Source of the DNA: Homarus americanus
Lineage: Eukaryota > Arthropoda > Malacostraca > Decapoda > Nephropidae
Direction of reading: 5' to 3'
Assembly: GCF_018991925.1 (NCBI RefSeq)
Contig: NW_024753943.1
Location: 323,501 to 387,500, forward strand
Length of the DNA stretch: 64,000 bases
Shown here: positions 47,607 through 58,664 of the stretch, in pieces
How the letters are laid out: each line of letters starts with the position of its first letter
Position numbering within the stretch: the stretch's first letter is position 1
Notes under the pieces: model-generated
Databases searched by the model: none
What the model was told of the DNA's origin: nothing
Seen by the model: the letters and a program-made list of their open reading frames with translations, nothing else
Program-made: the position numbers and the translations under genes

Positions 47607-48125
47607 TCTCTCTGGCCCAGGGTGTAAGGGAGTGTAGTTAGGAGTGTGGGTTAGGGTGTAAGGGAGTGTGGGTTAGGGTATAAGGGAGTGTGGGTTAGGG
47701 TGTAAGGGAGTGTAGTTAGGGTGTAAGGAGTGTGGGTCAGGGTATAAGGTGTAGTGTGGGTATGGATGTAAGGTGTAGCGTGGGTCAGGGTGTAAGGTGT
47801 AGTGTGGGTATGGATGTAAGGTGTAGCGTGGGTCAGGGTGTTAGGTGTAGCGTGGGTCAGGGTGTAAGGTGTAGCGTGGGTCAGGGTGTTGTAGTGTGGG
47901 GTGTTAGGTGTAGCGTGGGTCAGGGTGTATGGTGTGGCGTGGGTAGGGTGTATGGTGTAGCGTGGGGGTGTAAGGTGTAATGTGGGTCAGGGTGTTAGGT
48001 GTATGGCAGGGTGTAAGTGTAGGTGGGTAAGGGTGTATGGTGTAGCGTGGGTCAGGGTGTTAGGTCGGGTCAGGTGTATGGTGTAAGCGTGGGTCAGGGT
48101 GTATGGTGTAGCGTGGGTCAGGGTG
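47607..48125. repeat. Minisatellite, about 24-bp unit
   Basis: Units contain GTAAGGTGTAGCGTGGGTCA plus GGGT. The first 120 bp uses a related GGGAGTGTGGGTTAGGGT form. Confidence 0.95.
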
Positions 48126-48227
48126 GCATATAAAGAAGGTCGTTTAGGTCGACTGATTGTGGGCTCACTGGAGTATAAATACCACTGAACATTGGCTACT
48201 GTGATAACGTGTGTGTGTGTGTGTAGG

Positions 48228-48600
48228 GGAGTGCAGGGTGGACAGGGGTGAGGTGAGGGCGGGGAAGGGGTAGGGGTGAGGCGGGGGTGGGGTGAGGGCG
48301 GGGTGGGGTGAGGGGCGGGGTGGGGTGAGGCAGGGGTGAGGGTGGGGCGGGGAGTGGGGTGGGGTGAGGGTGGGGGTGAGGGAGGGGGTAGGGTGAGGGC
48401 AGGGTGGGGTGGAGGGGGGTGGGTAGGGGTAGGGGTGGGGGCGGGGTAGGGTGAGGGAGGGTAGGGTGAGGAGGGGGTGAGGGCAGGAGGTGGGTGGGGT
48501 GGGGGGGGTGGGGTGAGGGGCAGGGAGGGGGGGTGAGGGTGGAGGGTAGGGGTGAGGGCGGGGTGGGGTGAGGTGGGGTAGGGGCAGGGGGAGGGCAGGA
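48228..48600. repeat. G-rich GGGGTGAGGGCGGGG tract
   Basis: About 370 bp of GGGGTGAGG and GGGCGGGG units with G-runs of 3-8, after a short (GT)n at 48209-48224. High quadruplex potential on the plus strand. Confidence 0.95.
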
Positions 48601-48734
48601 CAACAACACACACTATTGAGGGGGCGAGACAGAGGAATCAGCCCTATGTGTCACTTGTTACTTAAAGGAGACATAGAGACGACTGAACAATACCTACCGT
48701 GCCATTACGTATTATTTCTCCTTTCTCCTCTGCT

Positions 48735-49130
48735 CCTTATCTCCCTCCCTCCCTCCACCCTCTTCCACCATCCCCTTTCTTCTTCTCCTTATCTCCTTCC
48801 ACCCTCCACCCTCTTCCACAATCCCCCTTCTTTCTTCTCCTTATCTCCCTTCCACCCTCCACCCTCTTCACAATCCCCCTTCTTCTCTCCTTATCTCCCT
48901 TCCACCCTCCACCCTCTTCCACCCCCTTCTTCTCCTCTCTTATCTCCCTTCCACCCTCCACCCTCTTCCACCATCCCCCTTCTTCTCTCCTTATCTCCCT
49001 TCCACCCTCCACCCTCTTCCACTCCCCCCTTCTTCCTCTCTCTTATCCCTTCCACCTCCACCTCTTCCACCATCCCCTTCTTCTTCTCCATATCTTCCCT
49101 TCCACCCTCCACCCTCTTCACCCCCTCCCT
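48735..49130. repeat. Minisatellite, about 50-bp pyrimidine unit, 8 copies
   Basis: Units contain CTTCCACCCTCCACCCTCTT followed by CCACCATCCCC and CTTCTTCTCC. The C/T strand is the plus strand, opposite in bias to the preceding G-rich tract. Confidence 0.97.
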
Positions 49131-49324
49131 TTCCTACCCCTGGATACCGACAAATTAATAACATGTGTCTTAACTCACAGTCAACAGCTTATAACTCAAG
49201 GTGATATTATTAATTTTTTATATTACGAACCGAGACACAGAATAAACAAATGATTTCTTTAAACAAATTTAATAATCATCCCTGAGTAGTAATCAAGAGG
49301 CTTACTTTATAAACAAGAGAAGGG

Positions 49325-49327
<3 letters not shown>
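49131..49327. other. No gene seen
   Basis: About 200 bp of mixed sequence between arrays. Confidence 0.5.

Positions 49328-49404
<77 letters not shown>
49328..49404. repeat. (CA)n microsatellite, 77 bp
   Basis: About 38 CA units. Confidence 0.98.
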
Positions 49405-49406
<2 letters not shown>

Positions 49407-49436
49407 ACGTGGTCTCTTGAGATGTTCTATTAAAAT

Positions 49437-49850
49437 GAGGGAGGAGGGAGGGAGGGAGGGAGGGAGGGAGGGAGGGAGGGAGGGAGGAGGGAGGAGGGAG
49501 GGAGGGAGGGATAGAGGGAGGGATAGAGGAGGGGAGGGAAAAGAGAGGGAGGGGAGGGAGGAGAAGAAGGAGAGGGGATAGAGGGAGGGGATAGAGGGAG
49601 GATAGAGGGAAGAAGGAGGAGGAGGGAGGAGAGGGAGGGGAGGGAGGGAGGGATAGAGGAGGAGAGAGAGGGAGGGAGGGAGGGAGGGAGGGAGGGAGGG
49701 AGGGAGGAGAGGAGGAGGGAAGAAGAGGGGAGGGATAGAGGGAAGGAGGAGGGAGAGGGAGAAGGGAAGGGAGGGAGGGAGGAGGGATGCGTGGGTGTAA
49801 GGAAGGGATGGGAAGGAAGGAAGAAGAGGAAAATGAATGGATACGAAAGA
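49437..49850. repeat. (GGGA)n polypurine tract
   Basis: Long runs of GGGA and GGAGGGA are interrupted by ATAGAGGGA. The complement gives the 448-codon minus-strand frame, which is compositional. Confidence 0.97.
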
Positions 49851-50082
49851 GAAAAAAGAAATAAGAGACAGGATGTAGGTCAGGAAGATAAGAGAGGATA
49901 ATGTACCGAGAAAAACACAAAAGACGTGAGAAAAGACGAAACAAAAATAACAACAAAAGAGAGGAGGAGGAAGAGGAGACGATAAAACAAGATAAAGAAC
50001 CGAACGAATAAGAGCAAGACAAGACAGGAACAATGGAGGAGAAAAGAAGAGAGGAGGATAGAGCTATAAGAGAAAGACAGCA

Positions 50083-50612
50083 TCCCTCCCAGCACCCCTC
50101 CACCCTCCTCCAGACAGCACCCTCCCACCTCCCTCCAGACAGCACCCCTCCCACCCCTCCCTCCAGACAGCACCCTCCCATCCTCTCCTCCTCCAGACAG
50201 CACCCTCCCCATCCTCCTCCAGCACCCTCCCACCCTCCTCCAGACAGCACCCTCCCACCCTCCTCCAGACAGCACCCCTCCCACCCTCCTCCAGACAGCA
50301 CCCTCCCCACCTCCCCCATCCCAGACAGCACCCTCCTCCAGACAGCACCCTCCCATCCCTCCTCCAGACAGCACCCTCCCACCCTCCTCCCTCCTCCCCA
50401 GCCCACCCTCCTCCAGACAGCACCCTCCCCCATCCTCCTCAGCACCCTCCCACCCTCCTCCCCAGACAGCAAACCCCTCCCCATCCTCCCCAGACAGCAC
50501 CCCTCCTCCCCCTCCCCAGACAGCTGACAGTCCCACAGACAGCACCCTCCCCATCCTCCAGACAGTCCCACCCTCCCTCCAGGCACCTCCCCCAATCCTC
50601 CTCCAGACAGCG
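50083..50612. repeat. Minisatellite, 23-24-bp unit, about 23 copies
   Basis: Copies of CCTCCAGACAGCACCCTCCC plus ACC vary in C-run length. Confidence 0.97.
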
Positions 50613-50723
50613 CCCCTGTCAATCAAGGTGTCTGGAGCCGCTGATAATTGGCCCAGACGCCCTCATCACCCGTCAGTCTCAACAATAATTACAGCTGGCT
50701 CCACTGTTCACCTTGCTGAGCGC

Positions 50724-50725
<2 letters not shown>
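50613..50725. promoter_or_regulatory. Complex island; candidate cis-regulatory element
   Basis: About 110 repeat-free bases between two arrays contain TGTCAATCA (50617-50625, resembling a Pbx/Hox-type site), GATAATTGG, CAATAATTA and a CAGCTG E-box. The motif density is suggestive but unproven. Confidence 0.2.

Positions 50726-50810
<85 letters not shown>
50726..50810. repeat. (GA)n microsatellite, 85 bp
   Basis: About 42 uninterrupted GA units. Confidence 0.99.
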
Positions 50811-50813
<3 letters not shown>

Positions 50814-51285
50814 GAAGGTGAACGTTATGCCATCTGTGTGTGTGTGTGGGTGGGAAAAGTAGGGACAGGATGAGAAGGTTGGATTGGCTTTTATCAGTGA
50901 AGGTAAAACATGTGAGATCCCAAAGAGACAGGAATGGTCTATTTGGAGGTCACGCTTCACCCTAATTCATATTTAGGGCGTTTCAGGGTGAGAGATCGAA
51001 GCCATGTGTTTCCCTACTGTGTGGAGGGTGAGAGATAACTGGAGGGGAAGAGTCTTGCTTCTGCTTAGGGTTTAACGTTTCACCTCCCGTTCTTAGGGCT
51101 CTGCTGTTGGGGATGGTCGAATTCCAGTAAGGTGGCTTTCATTTGTTCTGGGCGTTCCAGGAGAGCGAACGGGAGGCGGTACGTTCTTCTGCTGGGGTCT
51201 GTCTGGATTCTGATTGCCCGGTGTTAACTACTAGTGACCCTGCCCCCATCCCCCCTTCCATCCCCTCCAAGACCCGCCATCCTGG
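50811..51285. other. No gene seen
   Basis: Complex sequence with a short (GT)n at 50835-50848. Confidence 0.5.
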
Positions 51286-51572
51286 TTTCCTTGAGTTATC
51301 CTTGGTGATCCTTGGTGGCTATCCCAGGCCATCCTGGTGGATCCTTGGTGTATCCTTGGTGATCCTTGTCATCCTGGTGGGTTTTCCTTGGTGGGCCATC
51401 CTTGGTGGGTTATCCTTGGTGGGCCATCCTTGGTGGGCCATCCTTGGTGGGCCATCCTTGGAGGGGTATACTTGGAGGGGTATACTTGGAGGGCCATCCT
51501 TGGAGGAGTATACTTAAAGGGCCATATTTGGTGGGTTATCCTTGGGCCATCTCTCGGTGACTATCCCTGGAG
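51286..51572. repeat. Minisatellite, 15-bp unit, about 18 copies
   Basis: Copies of CTTGGTGGGCCATCC with GGTTATCC, GGAGGGGTATA and related variants. The 15-bp period gives a five-residue repeat in open frames. Confidence 0.95.
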
Positions 51573-52750
51573 AGTATCATTAAAAGACCCGTCCCCCACG
51601 AGTCAGTCTTAAAATCATCCTCGACAGTCGAACCTTGTGGGGGGAACCAGAGGTCGTCTTTACACGACCTTCTCAGAAGGTTTCCAGGGTGCACTCAGTG
51701 GCAGCACTGAACAAGACTTTCCTTAGAAGATATTTGCTACAAGGCGCCTCCTTAATGCTTAAAAGCCTGCCAAGCTCAAGAGTAAGACAGCCAGTCAGCC
51801 GGCTCGACCTGGCTTGCCCTCCACAGTGTCGGCGTCACACACACAAACTAAATCCCTTGAGTACGGATTATTCTCAAGCAGCATTGCAGAGATGCTCTCC
51901 TCTCTGAGTATCTACTCAAGGGATAACCAGCACTTAGCAATGGTGTGTTATGCTCAAGTGAAGCCATGGCGACCACCAGCTCATCCCTAATATATGCAAA
52001 CTGACGTTTACACACCGCTATCGCTGCTTATGTTCACTCAGACATCTAAAACATAAAACTATGTCAACACAAATAAGCGATACTCTGGGTTTGCTGACAT
52101 GAAACACGTTTATTCTGTTTTGTCGAGGCAAAAGGATATTCCCGGACCCATGTTTACATGAATACCAGACTGTATATGATTATCAGTCGCTGCGGACGCC
52201 ATCTGTTGAGCATATGCGGAAGTGAAAGATGCTCATCTCGTCTAATTTTCCCTTGTGTAAACAGTGAGTCACACGGCTGGGTGGGTGCACTCATGATGTA
52301 CTCCACACCCGCGGTTCACGCTAGTTCTACAGCACCTGAACCATTCTTTGTTCATTATCACACCTGAGTCTCCTTCACTTATGACGAGATAATAGTGACT
52401 ACAGCTTGAATGCAGAAACTAAAAAATTTTCTCCAGACAGTAAAGTAATAAATCATAAATAAATTTCTCCTCCATAAAAGACTTTTCCATCACACAGTAA
52501 ACACAAAAATCCCCGATGACCGGAAAATGTGATTATCTTACAGAGCCTCAATCAAGACCTCAGCTCGGGAGGAGGAGAAGAGTCTCAAGATTACTGATAC
52601 CAAGAAGAACAAGTGTGTAAGAGACTCTATCAATGGCCATAAGAAATCTTAAACACTATCAATATCCAAAAGAGAGAAAACCTCCAGATCGACATTACAT
52701 CAGCCATCCCATCCATTTTGTTGTAACACTTAAAATACAGTAATAAAATA
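51573..52750. other. No gene established; complex sequence
   Basis: Over 1 kb without tandem structure. A 90-codon frame at 51635-51907 and a 69-codon frame at 52158-52367 have normal-looking composition but no recognised family. Confidence 0.4.
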
Positions 52751-52770
52751 CAACAACAACAACAACAACA
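52751..52770. repeat. (CAA)n microsatellite
   Basis: About six to seven CAA units. Confidence 0.95.
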
Positions 52771-52919
52771 GGTCTTATGGCTCAAGAGTGTTTTATTGGC
52801 GTGGGGGTTTAAGCTAGTGTAGGCGGCTCTATGATGGCTCAAAATGTCCCGCTTTATGGCTCTATCCCAAGAGACTCCCAAACACACAGGAGGAATTAAA
52901 TGTAACTTTAAAACTCTTT

Positions 52920-53060
52920 CCTTTCCTCCCTCCTTTCCTGTCCCCTCCCTCCCTCCCTCCCTCCCTCCTTTCCTGTCCCCCCCTCCCTCCCCCCTTTCCT
53001 GTTCTCTCCCTCCCTCCCTCCCTCCTCCCACCTCTTTTTATTTCCCCTCCCACCCTTCCC
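52920..53060. repeat. Polypyrimidine (CCCT)n tract
   Basis: CCCTCCCTCC runs alternate with TTTCCTGTCC two to three times. Confidence 0.93.
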
Positions 53061-53198
53061 CCTCCTTACTCTCCCTTGAAGCATGTGCCATTAAGCATTA
53101 AGGAGCCAAGTGCTCATTATACAGTAGTGGTAAACTGTCCATTTATACGAGCCATGAAATCCCATTTAAGCCTCGACACGGGTGATAATTCGCTTGTT

Positions 53199-53262
53199 TC
53201 TTTCTTTCTCTTCTTCATTCCTTCCTTCCTTCCTTCCCTCTTTCTTTCCTTTCTTCCTTGTT
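53199..53262. repeat. (TTCC)n/(TTTC)n microsatellite
   Basis: Mixed TTTC and TTCC tetranucleotides. Confidence 0.93.
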
Positions 53263-53325
53263 TTCCCATAGCCGTCACTATTACAAAAGATGTGTAAGGC
53301 TCTAAGCCGTTGTTATCAGACTCTC

Positions 53326-53366
53326 AGCCGCCACCACAGCCGCCACCACAGCCGCCACCACAGCCT
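53326..53366. repeat. 12-bp repeat CCGCCACCACAG, 3-4 copies
   Basis: Perfect tandem copies. Confidence 0.96.
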
Positions 53367-53695
53367 TTGTCACCTGCACCACTACCAGCACTGAAGAAGA
53401 AAACTAAAACAGAAGAAGAAGAGGAAGGAGAAACTAAAAAGAAAACGAAGCAAAAATTCAGGACATTGAAGACGAAATGAAAGAGAAAAAAGGAAACCGG
53501 GAAACAAAAGAATAAATAAATAATAAAACTGCAGGAAAAAAAATCCAATAAAAGTCAGTAACAAAAGCTACGGCAGCTTTAACAGGCCGTTGAACGACAA
53601 TAACGGTGGTTAGAAATTCAGCTAAACACCACGAACAGTACAGCATAAAACGGATGTAACTGTATCACCACCACTATCACCAACAGCTGTATTTG
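53367..53695. other. A-rich sequence, no gene seen
   Basis: GAAGAAGA- and AAAAC-rich to 53550, then mixed sequence. Confidence 0.5.
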
Positions 53696-53732
53696 CACCA
53701 CCACCACCACCACCACTACTAGCAGCACCACC
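53696..53732. repeat. (ACC)n microsatellite
   Basis: ACC trinucleotides with an ACTACT interruption. Confidence 0.95.
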
Positions 53733-53805
53733 CACAACAGCAGAGCAACACCATGATCGACGTCAGTAGGTGTGAGAGTACGGTGGGCGGCGATGGGATG
53801 CGGCG

Positions 53806-53832
53806 AGTGGGTGGGTGGGTGGGTGGGTGGGA
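53806..53832. repeat. (GGGT)n microsatellite
   Basis: Five to six GGGT units. Confidence 0.95.
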
Positions 53833-53910
53833 TTGGGTGGCGGAATGGATGAGTGAGGAAGGCGGGACAGATGTGCAGAACAGAAAAGATAACTGAGTGT
53901 GACCATCAGA

Positions 53911-53938
53911 CACACACACACACAGACACACACACACA
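53911..53938. repeat. (CA)n microsatellite, interrupted
   Basis: CA units with one CAGA interruption. Confidence 0.95.
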
Positions 53939-53984
53939 GGAGTAAGTGGTTTCCCCCTATGACGTGAGCTGCCCCACCCAACTT

Positions 53985-54180
53985 CGACCTGCCACGCCCA
54001 ACCTCACACCATCCTACCCTCCCTCCCCGCTCCACCTCACACCATTTACCCCCCCCCCGCTCCATCTCACACTATTCTACCCCCTGATCCACCTCACACC
54101 ATTCTACACCCCGCTCCACCCTACCCCCTGCCATGCCCCACCTCACCTCGCTACGCCCCGCCCAAGCCATCACAACCTGC
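53985..54180. repeat. CTCCACCTCACACCATTCTA-type repeat
   Basis: Five to six degenerate copies of about 21-30 bp with variable C-runs. Confidence 0.85.
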
Positions 54181-54435
54181 CAGCTCTCAGACGAATCACC
54201 GACCACCGGCCAACATAATTGAATCATGTCAGTCACACATCTCCACCTTGACGTGTTCCGTGCTGCTCTGATGTGAATTGAATCATAACCAAAAAAAAAA
54301 AGGCAACATTCTTCTTGATAATAAAATGTTTGGAGTCTAACTTTTATAATGAATTTACCTGGGGATTAGCTTTATCTTCACCCTAGCATAGTTTACCTGT
54401 TGATTAACCACCCTAACTCTCTAGCTACCTGGGAG

Positions 54436-54606
54436 TTCGGTTAGGTTAGGGTAGGTTAGATTAACTTAGTATAGGTTAGGGTGTGTTAGGTTAGGTTATA
54501 TTAAGCCAGGTCAGAGTCGAGTAAGTTTGGTTAAATTAAGGTAGGTTAGGCTAGGGTAGGTTAGGTTAGGTTAGGTTAGGTTAGGTTAGGTTAGGTTAGG
54601 TTAGGG
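54436..54606. repeat. Telomere-like (TTAGG)n, degenerate then perfect
   Basis: Degenerate TTAGG, TAGGG and TTATATT units to about 54545, then about ten perfect TTAGG units. A shorter block follows at 54685. Confidence 0.96.
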
Positions 54607-54684
54607 TGGTCAATCTTACAGATGAAACAACTTGGGGGAAATGGGGGGGGGGTTAAACTTCAGGTGATCCTTTTTAAGTTAAGT

Positions 54685-54712
54685 TTAGGTTAGGTTAGGT
54701 TAGGTTAGGTTA
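54685..54712. repeat. Telomere-like (TTAGG)n, short block
   Basis: About five perfect TTAGG units, same orientation as the preceding block. Confidence 0.96.
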
Positions 54713-54917
54713 ACAATTATTCCTTCCTTGAGTCTTGCATGAGGTCGAAGAAGAAATATTACCCGTAAACAACACACCTGCGACCTTGACAATCACACCT
54801 GTGGTAGTGGTAACCTCAGTTGGTGATAAAAACGAGCTAAACAAACATAAAAAACACTACATTCTAAAATATTCTCGACTGAAAAACATAAATATTCCAA
54901 AGGTACAATATGGCCTT

Positions 54918-54918
<1 letters not shown>

Positions 54919-54972
<54 letters not shown>
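54919..54972. repeat. (CA)n microsatellite
   Basis: About 27 CA units. Confidence 0.98.
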
Positions 54973-54973
<1 letters not shown>

Positions 54974-55360
54974 TAGTATATACACTAGTCATCAACATTA
55001 ATTCGATTTATATAATTTACATAAAGATACACAGATGCGGTGTACATTTTATATTTTACAGTAGTAGTGTAAAAAATGTAAATATTAGTCTTTTTATTAA
55101 TCTTTTTAATATAAATAATTACATTTGATGTATTTTTTATAATTTAGTTTATCTGTGTTTTTTTAATAGCACGAAAAAATATATATTATATTTTTTTCTA
55201 TTTCATAACAACTGAATGATAATAAAACAAGTTTGGATTTTTAGTGCTGAAATTTCAAGTAATTTTTTTATTAAATTAAATTGTCAAGAAATAAAGAAAA
55301 TTTAGATTTATTTGTTTATTATTATTTCCATTTTTTCTTCAGATTAACTACAGAGGTTTA
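54973..55360. other. AT-rich stretch, no gene seen
   Basis: Very A/T-rich with T-runs and TTTATT motifs. Confidence 0.7.
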
Positions 55361-55367
55361 TAGGTCA

Positions 55368-55542
55368 CGGTGGTGGGGTAGGAGGGGAGGTGGGGAGTGG
55401 GAGGAGGTGGGGGATAGGAGGAGGTGAGGGGAGGAGGTGGGAGGGGGGGTGTAGGTGGGAGGTGGGGTAGGAGGAGGTGGAGGGTCGGAGGGAAGGTGGA
55501 AGTGGGGTAGGAGGGGAAGTCGGGGGTGGGGGGGGTTAGTGT
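55368..55542. repeat. G-rich GGTGGGAGGAGG tract
   Basis: GGTGGGG and GGAGGAGGTG motifs; G-runs up to 7. Confidence 0.93.
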
Positions 55543-56295
55543 AACATCCTCCATGCCAACGACCTACATCAGTAAAGGTAGTTAGGGCCGGCTCTTGCCT
55601 ACATTAATACATATTTGTTCTTCTGATCTTTTTTTCCTTAATATTTCTTGCATATCTAGACCATATTTACTCCCATGTAACTCTTCTTTATCGTCTAAAT
55701 TAGTCTTCTCTTCTCTTTATTTTATTCCTGTTCTTCCTTCCTCGTTTCATTTTCTTCCCTGTGTCTATTCTTCCCGTTCATCGTTTAATTATCATTTCTC
55801 TCTGTCTATCTCATTCATTCTTATCAATTCTCAATACCTTCCATTCTTTATACAACGAAATATTAAATTTCCACATCATATTTTCCACATAATTTCTCTC
55901 CTGTACTTAATAACACTCAACAAAATGATATAAAATTAAAAAAAAAAAAACAAGTTAAATATCCTTGGCAGTATTAATCATGAACTTTTTAACTAAACTA
56001 ACACACTTGAACCAAAGGTGAACCTCTTGACAGCGTACATGCCGTTGGGGGTAGGCAAATGTCCAAGTGTATTTTAGCTCTGAGTAGTTTGCTGTGCACA
56101 TGTAAAAAGTGTCCTTGAGCACAATACAGACTGTTGTGCAAATGTGGAAGTGTAGTCGAATACAATGGTGGATCATATTCTTTCTTCCCGGGTTTTAAGA
56201 GGAAGTTGTGCTTGAGTTAGGTAAAGACTGTGTGAGAGAGAGAGAGAGTAGGTTGTGGAACGGTGCGAAACTTATACCTTTACGTGCGTATGCTT

Positions 56296-56298
<3 letters not shown>
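55543..56298. other. No gene seen
   Basis: T-rich at 55610-55900, then complex sequence, with a short (GA)n at 56233-56248. Frames here have no recognised product. Confidence 0.5.

Positions 56299-56352
<54 letters not shown>
56299..56352. repeat. (CA)n microsatellite
   Basis: About 27 CA units. Confidence 0.98.
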
Positions 56353-56357
<5 letters not shown>

Positions 56358-56431
56358 CAACCGTATTGGATGGGGACAAAACAGATATTCAATAGTTTCT
56401 ATAAATAATGAGTGACAGAGGGAAACTAAGG

Positions 56432-56476
56432 ACAGATAGATAGACAGACAGAAAGACAAACAGGCAGACAGACACA

Positions 56477-56511
<35 letters not shown>

Positions 56512-56512
56512 A
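56432..56512. repeat. (CAGA)n microsatellite
   Basis: CAGA tetranucleotides, imperfect at first and then about eight perfect units. Confidence 0.97.
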
Positions 56513-56602
56513 TCAATTCTATAGTCCTCCTTCTGGATCCAATGTTAAGGGGGGGGGGATATATAAGCAATTGATTTAATGTGAGTTGAAGCAGTGACCA
56601 GC

Positions 56603-56692
56603 AGGAGAGGAGAGGAGAGGAGAGGAGAGAAGAGGAGAGGAGGGAAGAGGAGAGGAGAGGAGACAAGAGAAGAGAAGAGATAAACACCCAAA
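56603..56692. repeat. (GGAGA)n microsatellite
   Basis: GGAGA pentanucleotides with AAGAG variants. Confidence 0.97.
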
Positions 56693-56892
56693 GAGGACAA
56701 AGAGAGGAGAGGAGGAAGAGATGTCACAACAGGAGACAATCCCGTACAAGCCGCCTCTCTCTCTCTCTCTACCAAGGGCTCAGTGTATAAGCTTGTTATT
56801 CTGGTATTACTCTACAGCCAAGCTAAGAGCCCCTGTACCTGCCTCTCTCCCTGTTGGATATAATATACCTTCTGGTTCAATTGATATATGTG

Positions 56893-56977
56893 TGTTCTGG
56901 TCACATATATGCATTCTGGTCACCTCATTTATACATTTTGGTCACCTCATGTTGACATTCTGGCCACCTCATATATA
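56893..56977. repeat. Minisatellite, about 25-bp unit, 4 copies
   Basis: Copies contain ATTCTGGTCACCTCAT with variable TATATAC linkers. Confidence 0.95.
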
Positions 56978-57388
56978 CGTGTACTAGGAATGGCTCAATA
57001 CGGGTCTAGAAATCATTTAATATGGGGGATAGTTTTTTTTTCGATGACAGCTCCCAACACCACTACCCAGTTAATGGCAGTGCAGGGATCAATGTCATAC
57101 TTGTGTGCGTCTGAGTCACCCACCCGAGTGATCAGTTCAAGAGAGCAACTGGCTGGGCCCTGCGTCTACTTGGTACCTAGTTCAAGCCACCGCCAGGGGG
57201 TCTATTATCAACATTATGGAAGTTGATGTTTTTTGCTGTTTTTCTTTAATAAATTATATATTATTTACGTAATTCTTCTCAGGATTTGTATGAATTTATA
57301 TACTCAAATAGCAAAGTTACAGTTGAAGTACTGCTGTTCTTTACAACTGTTGTGTATTCTTTTGTATGTGTATGATTTTTTTTTGTGT

Positions 57389-57390
<2 letters not shown>
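56978..57390. other. No gene seen
   Basis: Complex sequence from 57040 to 57220 with no recognised product, then AT-rich. Confidence 0.5.

Positions 57391-57449
<59 letters not shown>
57391..57449. repeat. (GT)n microsatellite
   Basis: About 29 GT units. Confidence 0.98.
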
Positions 57450-57450
<1 letters not shown>

Positions 57451-58664
57451 GGTGTAGGTTCTTGTAAATGCCTCCAATAATTATCCAATATCAGGAACTA
57501 TCGTAGACTTGATGTGTTTCAACAGTTGCCGCTGATAGATTACAAAGACATAAGTTGATAAATATGTTTTATATACACTAACTCAAGATAGAGAAGGAAT
57601 CGCCGTTCAGATGATAATATAAATTAAAAGGTCCAGCTCTCTCGTCAGGCTCGACCGCCGTCACCCAAACTGAAACAGATAGCAGCCCACTGACCCACCA
57701 CACAACCTGAACGTATCTGATTGAGTAGTTAAACGACAGGATCATTTTGGTTAAATTAAAAAAAATAACAACATGAACGGTTTTCTGGTTGTTACGCCTC
57801 AAATCGCCTTTATCTAATAGTCAAACTCCCAAAATTGACGTTAATTAACATAAGAGACAGAATTAGGCATTACGTATAACATTCCAGCTATAGAATTCTA
57901 GACATTAACTCCAGCTGTTCACCTTCCTGGTCTTGTAAGAACTTTCTTCCTCAGAAAGCACACGTGGTAAGGTGCCACGTTGATGGTGTCATGGTTGGTG
58001 CTACTCATTACACACTACACAAACCGAAGACCATAACTCCACCGGGCGTATTTATTATCGCGCCATCGTCCAGTCCTCAGTTCTGGCCGCCCGGTGCGCC
58101 TCTCACTATACCGAGGCTGATGGTATTACCAGGTCACTATAGTTTTGGTCACCGCTCATTCCCTAGTTTGGGATGAGCTGTGTGCACCGCTCCGAGCCGT
58201 CGCGTCTGTGACTCGTGTGTGGGGGTCAGACCACCACACTAAAATGTGTAAATTCATATTAAAACAAGTGATCCAATCTTTTAGTAAACATTGGGCGTGA
58301 AACAGTTCTATACATTCCCGCCGCCGGGAGAGGTTTAGCTGCTGGTGGACGATAAGAGGTCACTTGGGTCTCATCGGCTGTGACTATATATTACAATATT
58401 TGTTTGTTGTATCTCGTCATAAGAGGCTTTTATTGCGCCTTTCAATTGAAAAATAAGCGCCTCTGTATTTGTTACATCATATTTCTTTTATGTAATACAG
58501 ATTCACGTATAAACATATTATTTATATGCATGTAAAATATATTGAAATTTCTGTGTTGTCATAATGATCAAGTGCATAAATTTCTTGTGTATTAAAAATG
58601 CCATTCTTCCCTGAGAGCTTCAATAATATGCTGTCTTCATTGGGTACAGGAACGCTCAGGGCTT
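57450..58664. other. No gene established; complex sequence with a hairpin at 58422-58464
   Basis: About 1.2 kb has no tandem repeats. A 70-codon frame at 57964-58176 has no recognised family. At 58422-58464, AGAGGC plus TTTATT pairs imperfectly with AATAA plus GCCTCT, and the enclosed sequence includes TTTTATTGCGCC and CAATTG. Confidence 0.4.

Noticed and set aside
49276..50622. 448-codon minus-strand open frame, the longest in the window, with overlapping shorter frames
   Set aside because: It translates a (CA)n, the GGGA tract and the 23-bp minisatellite into low-complexity Ser/Pro/Leu and Gly-rich sequence. No domain, and stops are rare only because of base composition.
51600..51660. tRNA-like B box on the minus strand (GGTTCGACTG)
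   Set aside because: The last positions of the consensus do not match and no T-arm, anticodon arm or acceptor pairing could be formed. No other tRNA candidate was found by eye.
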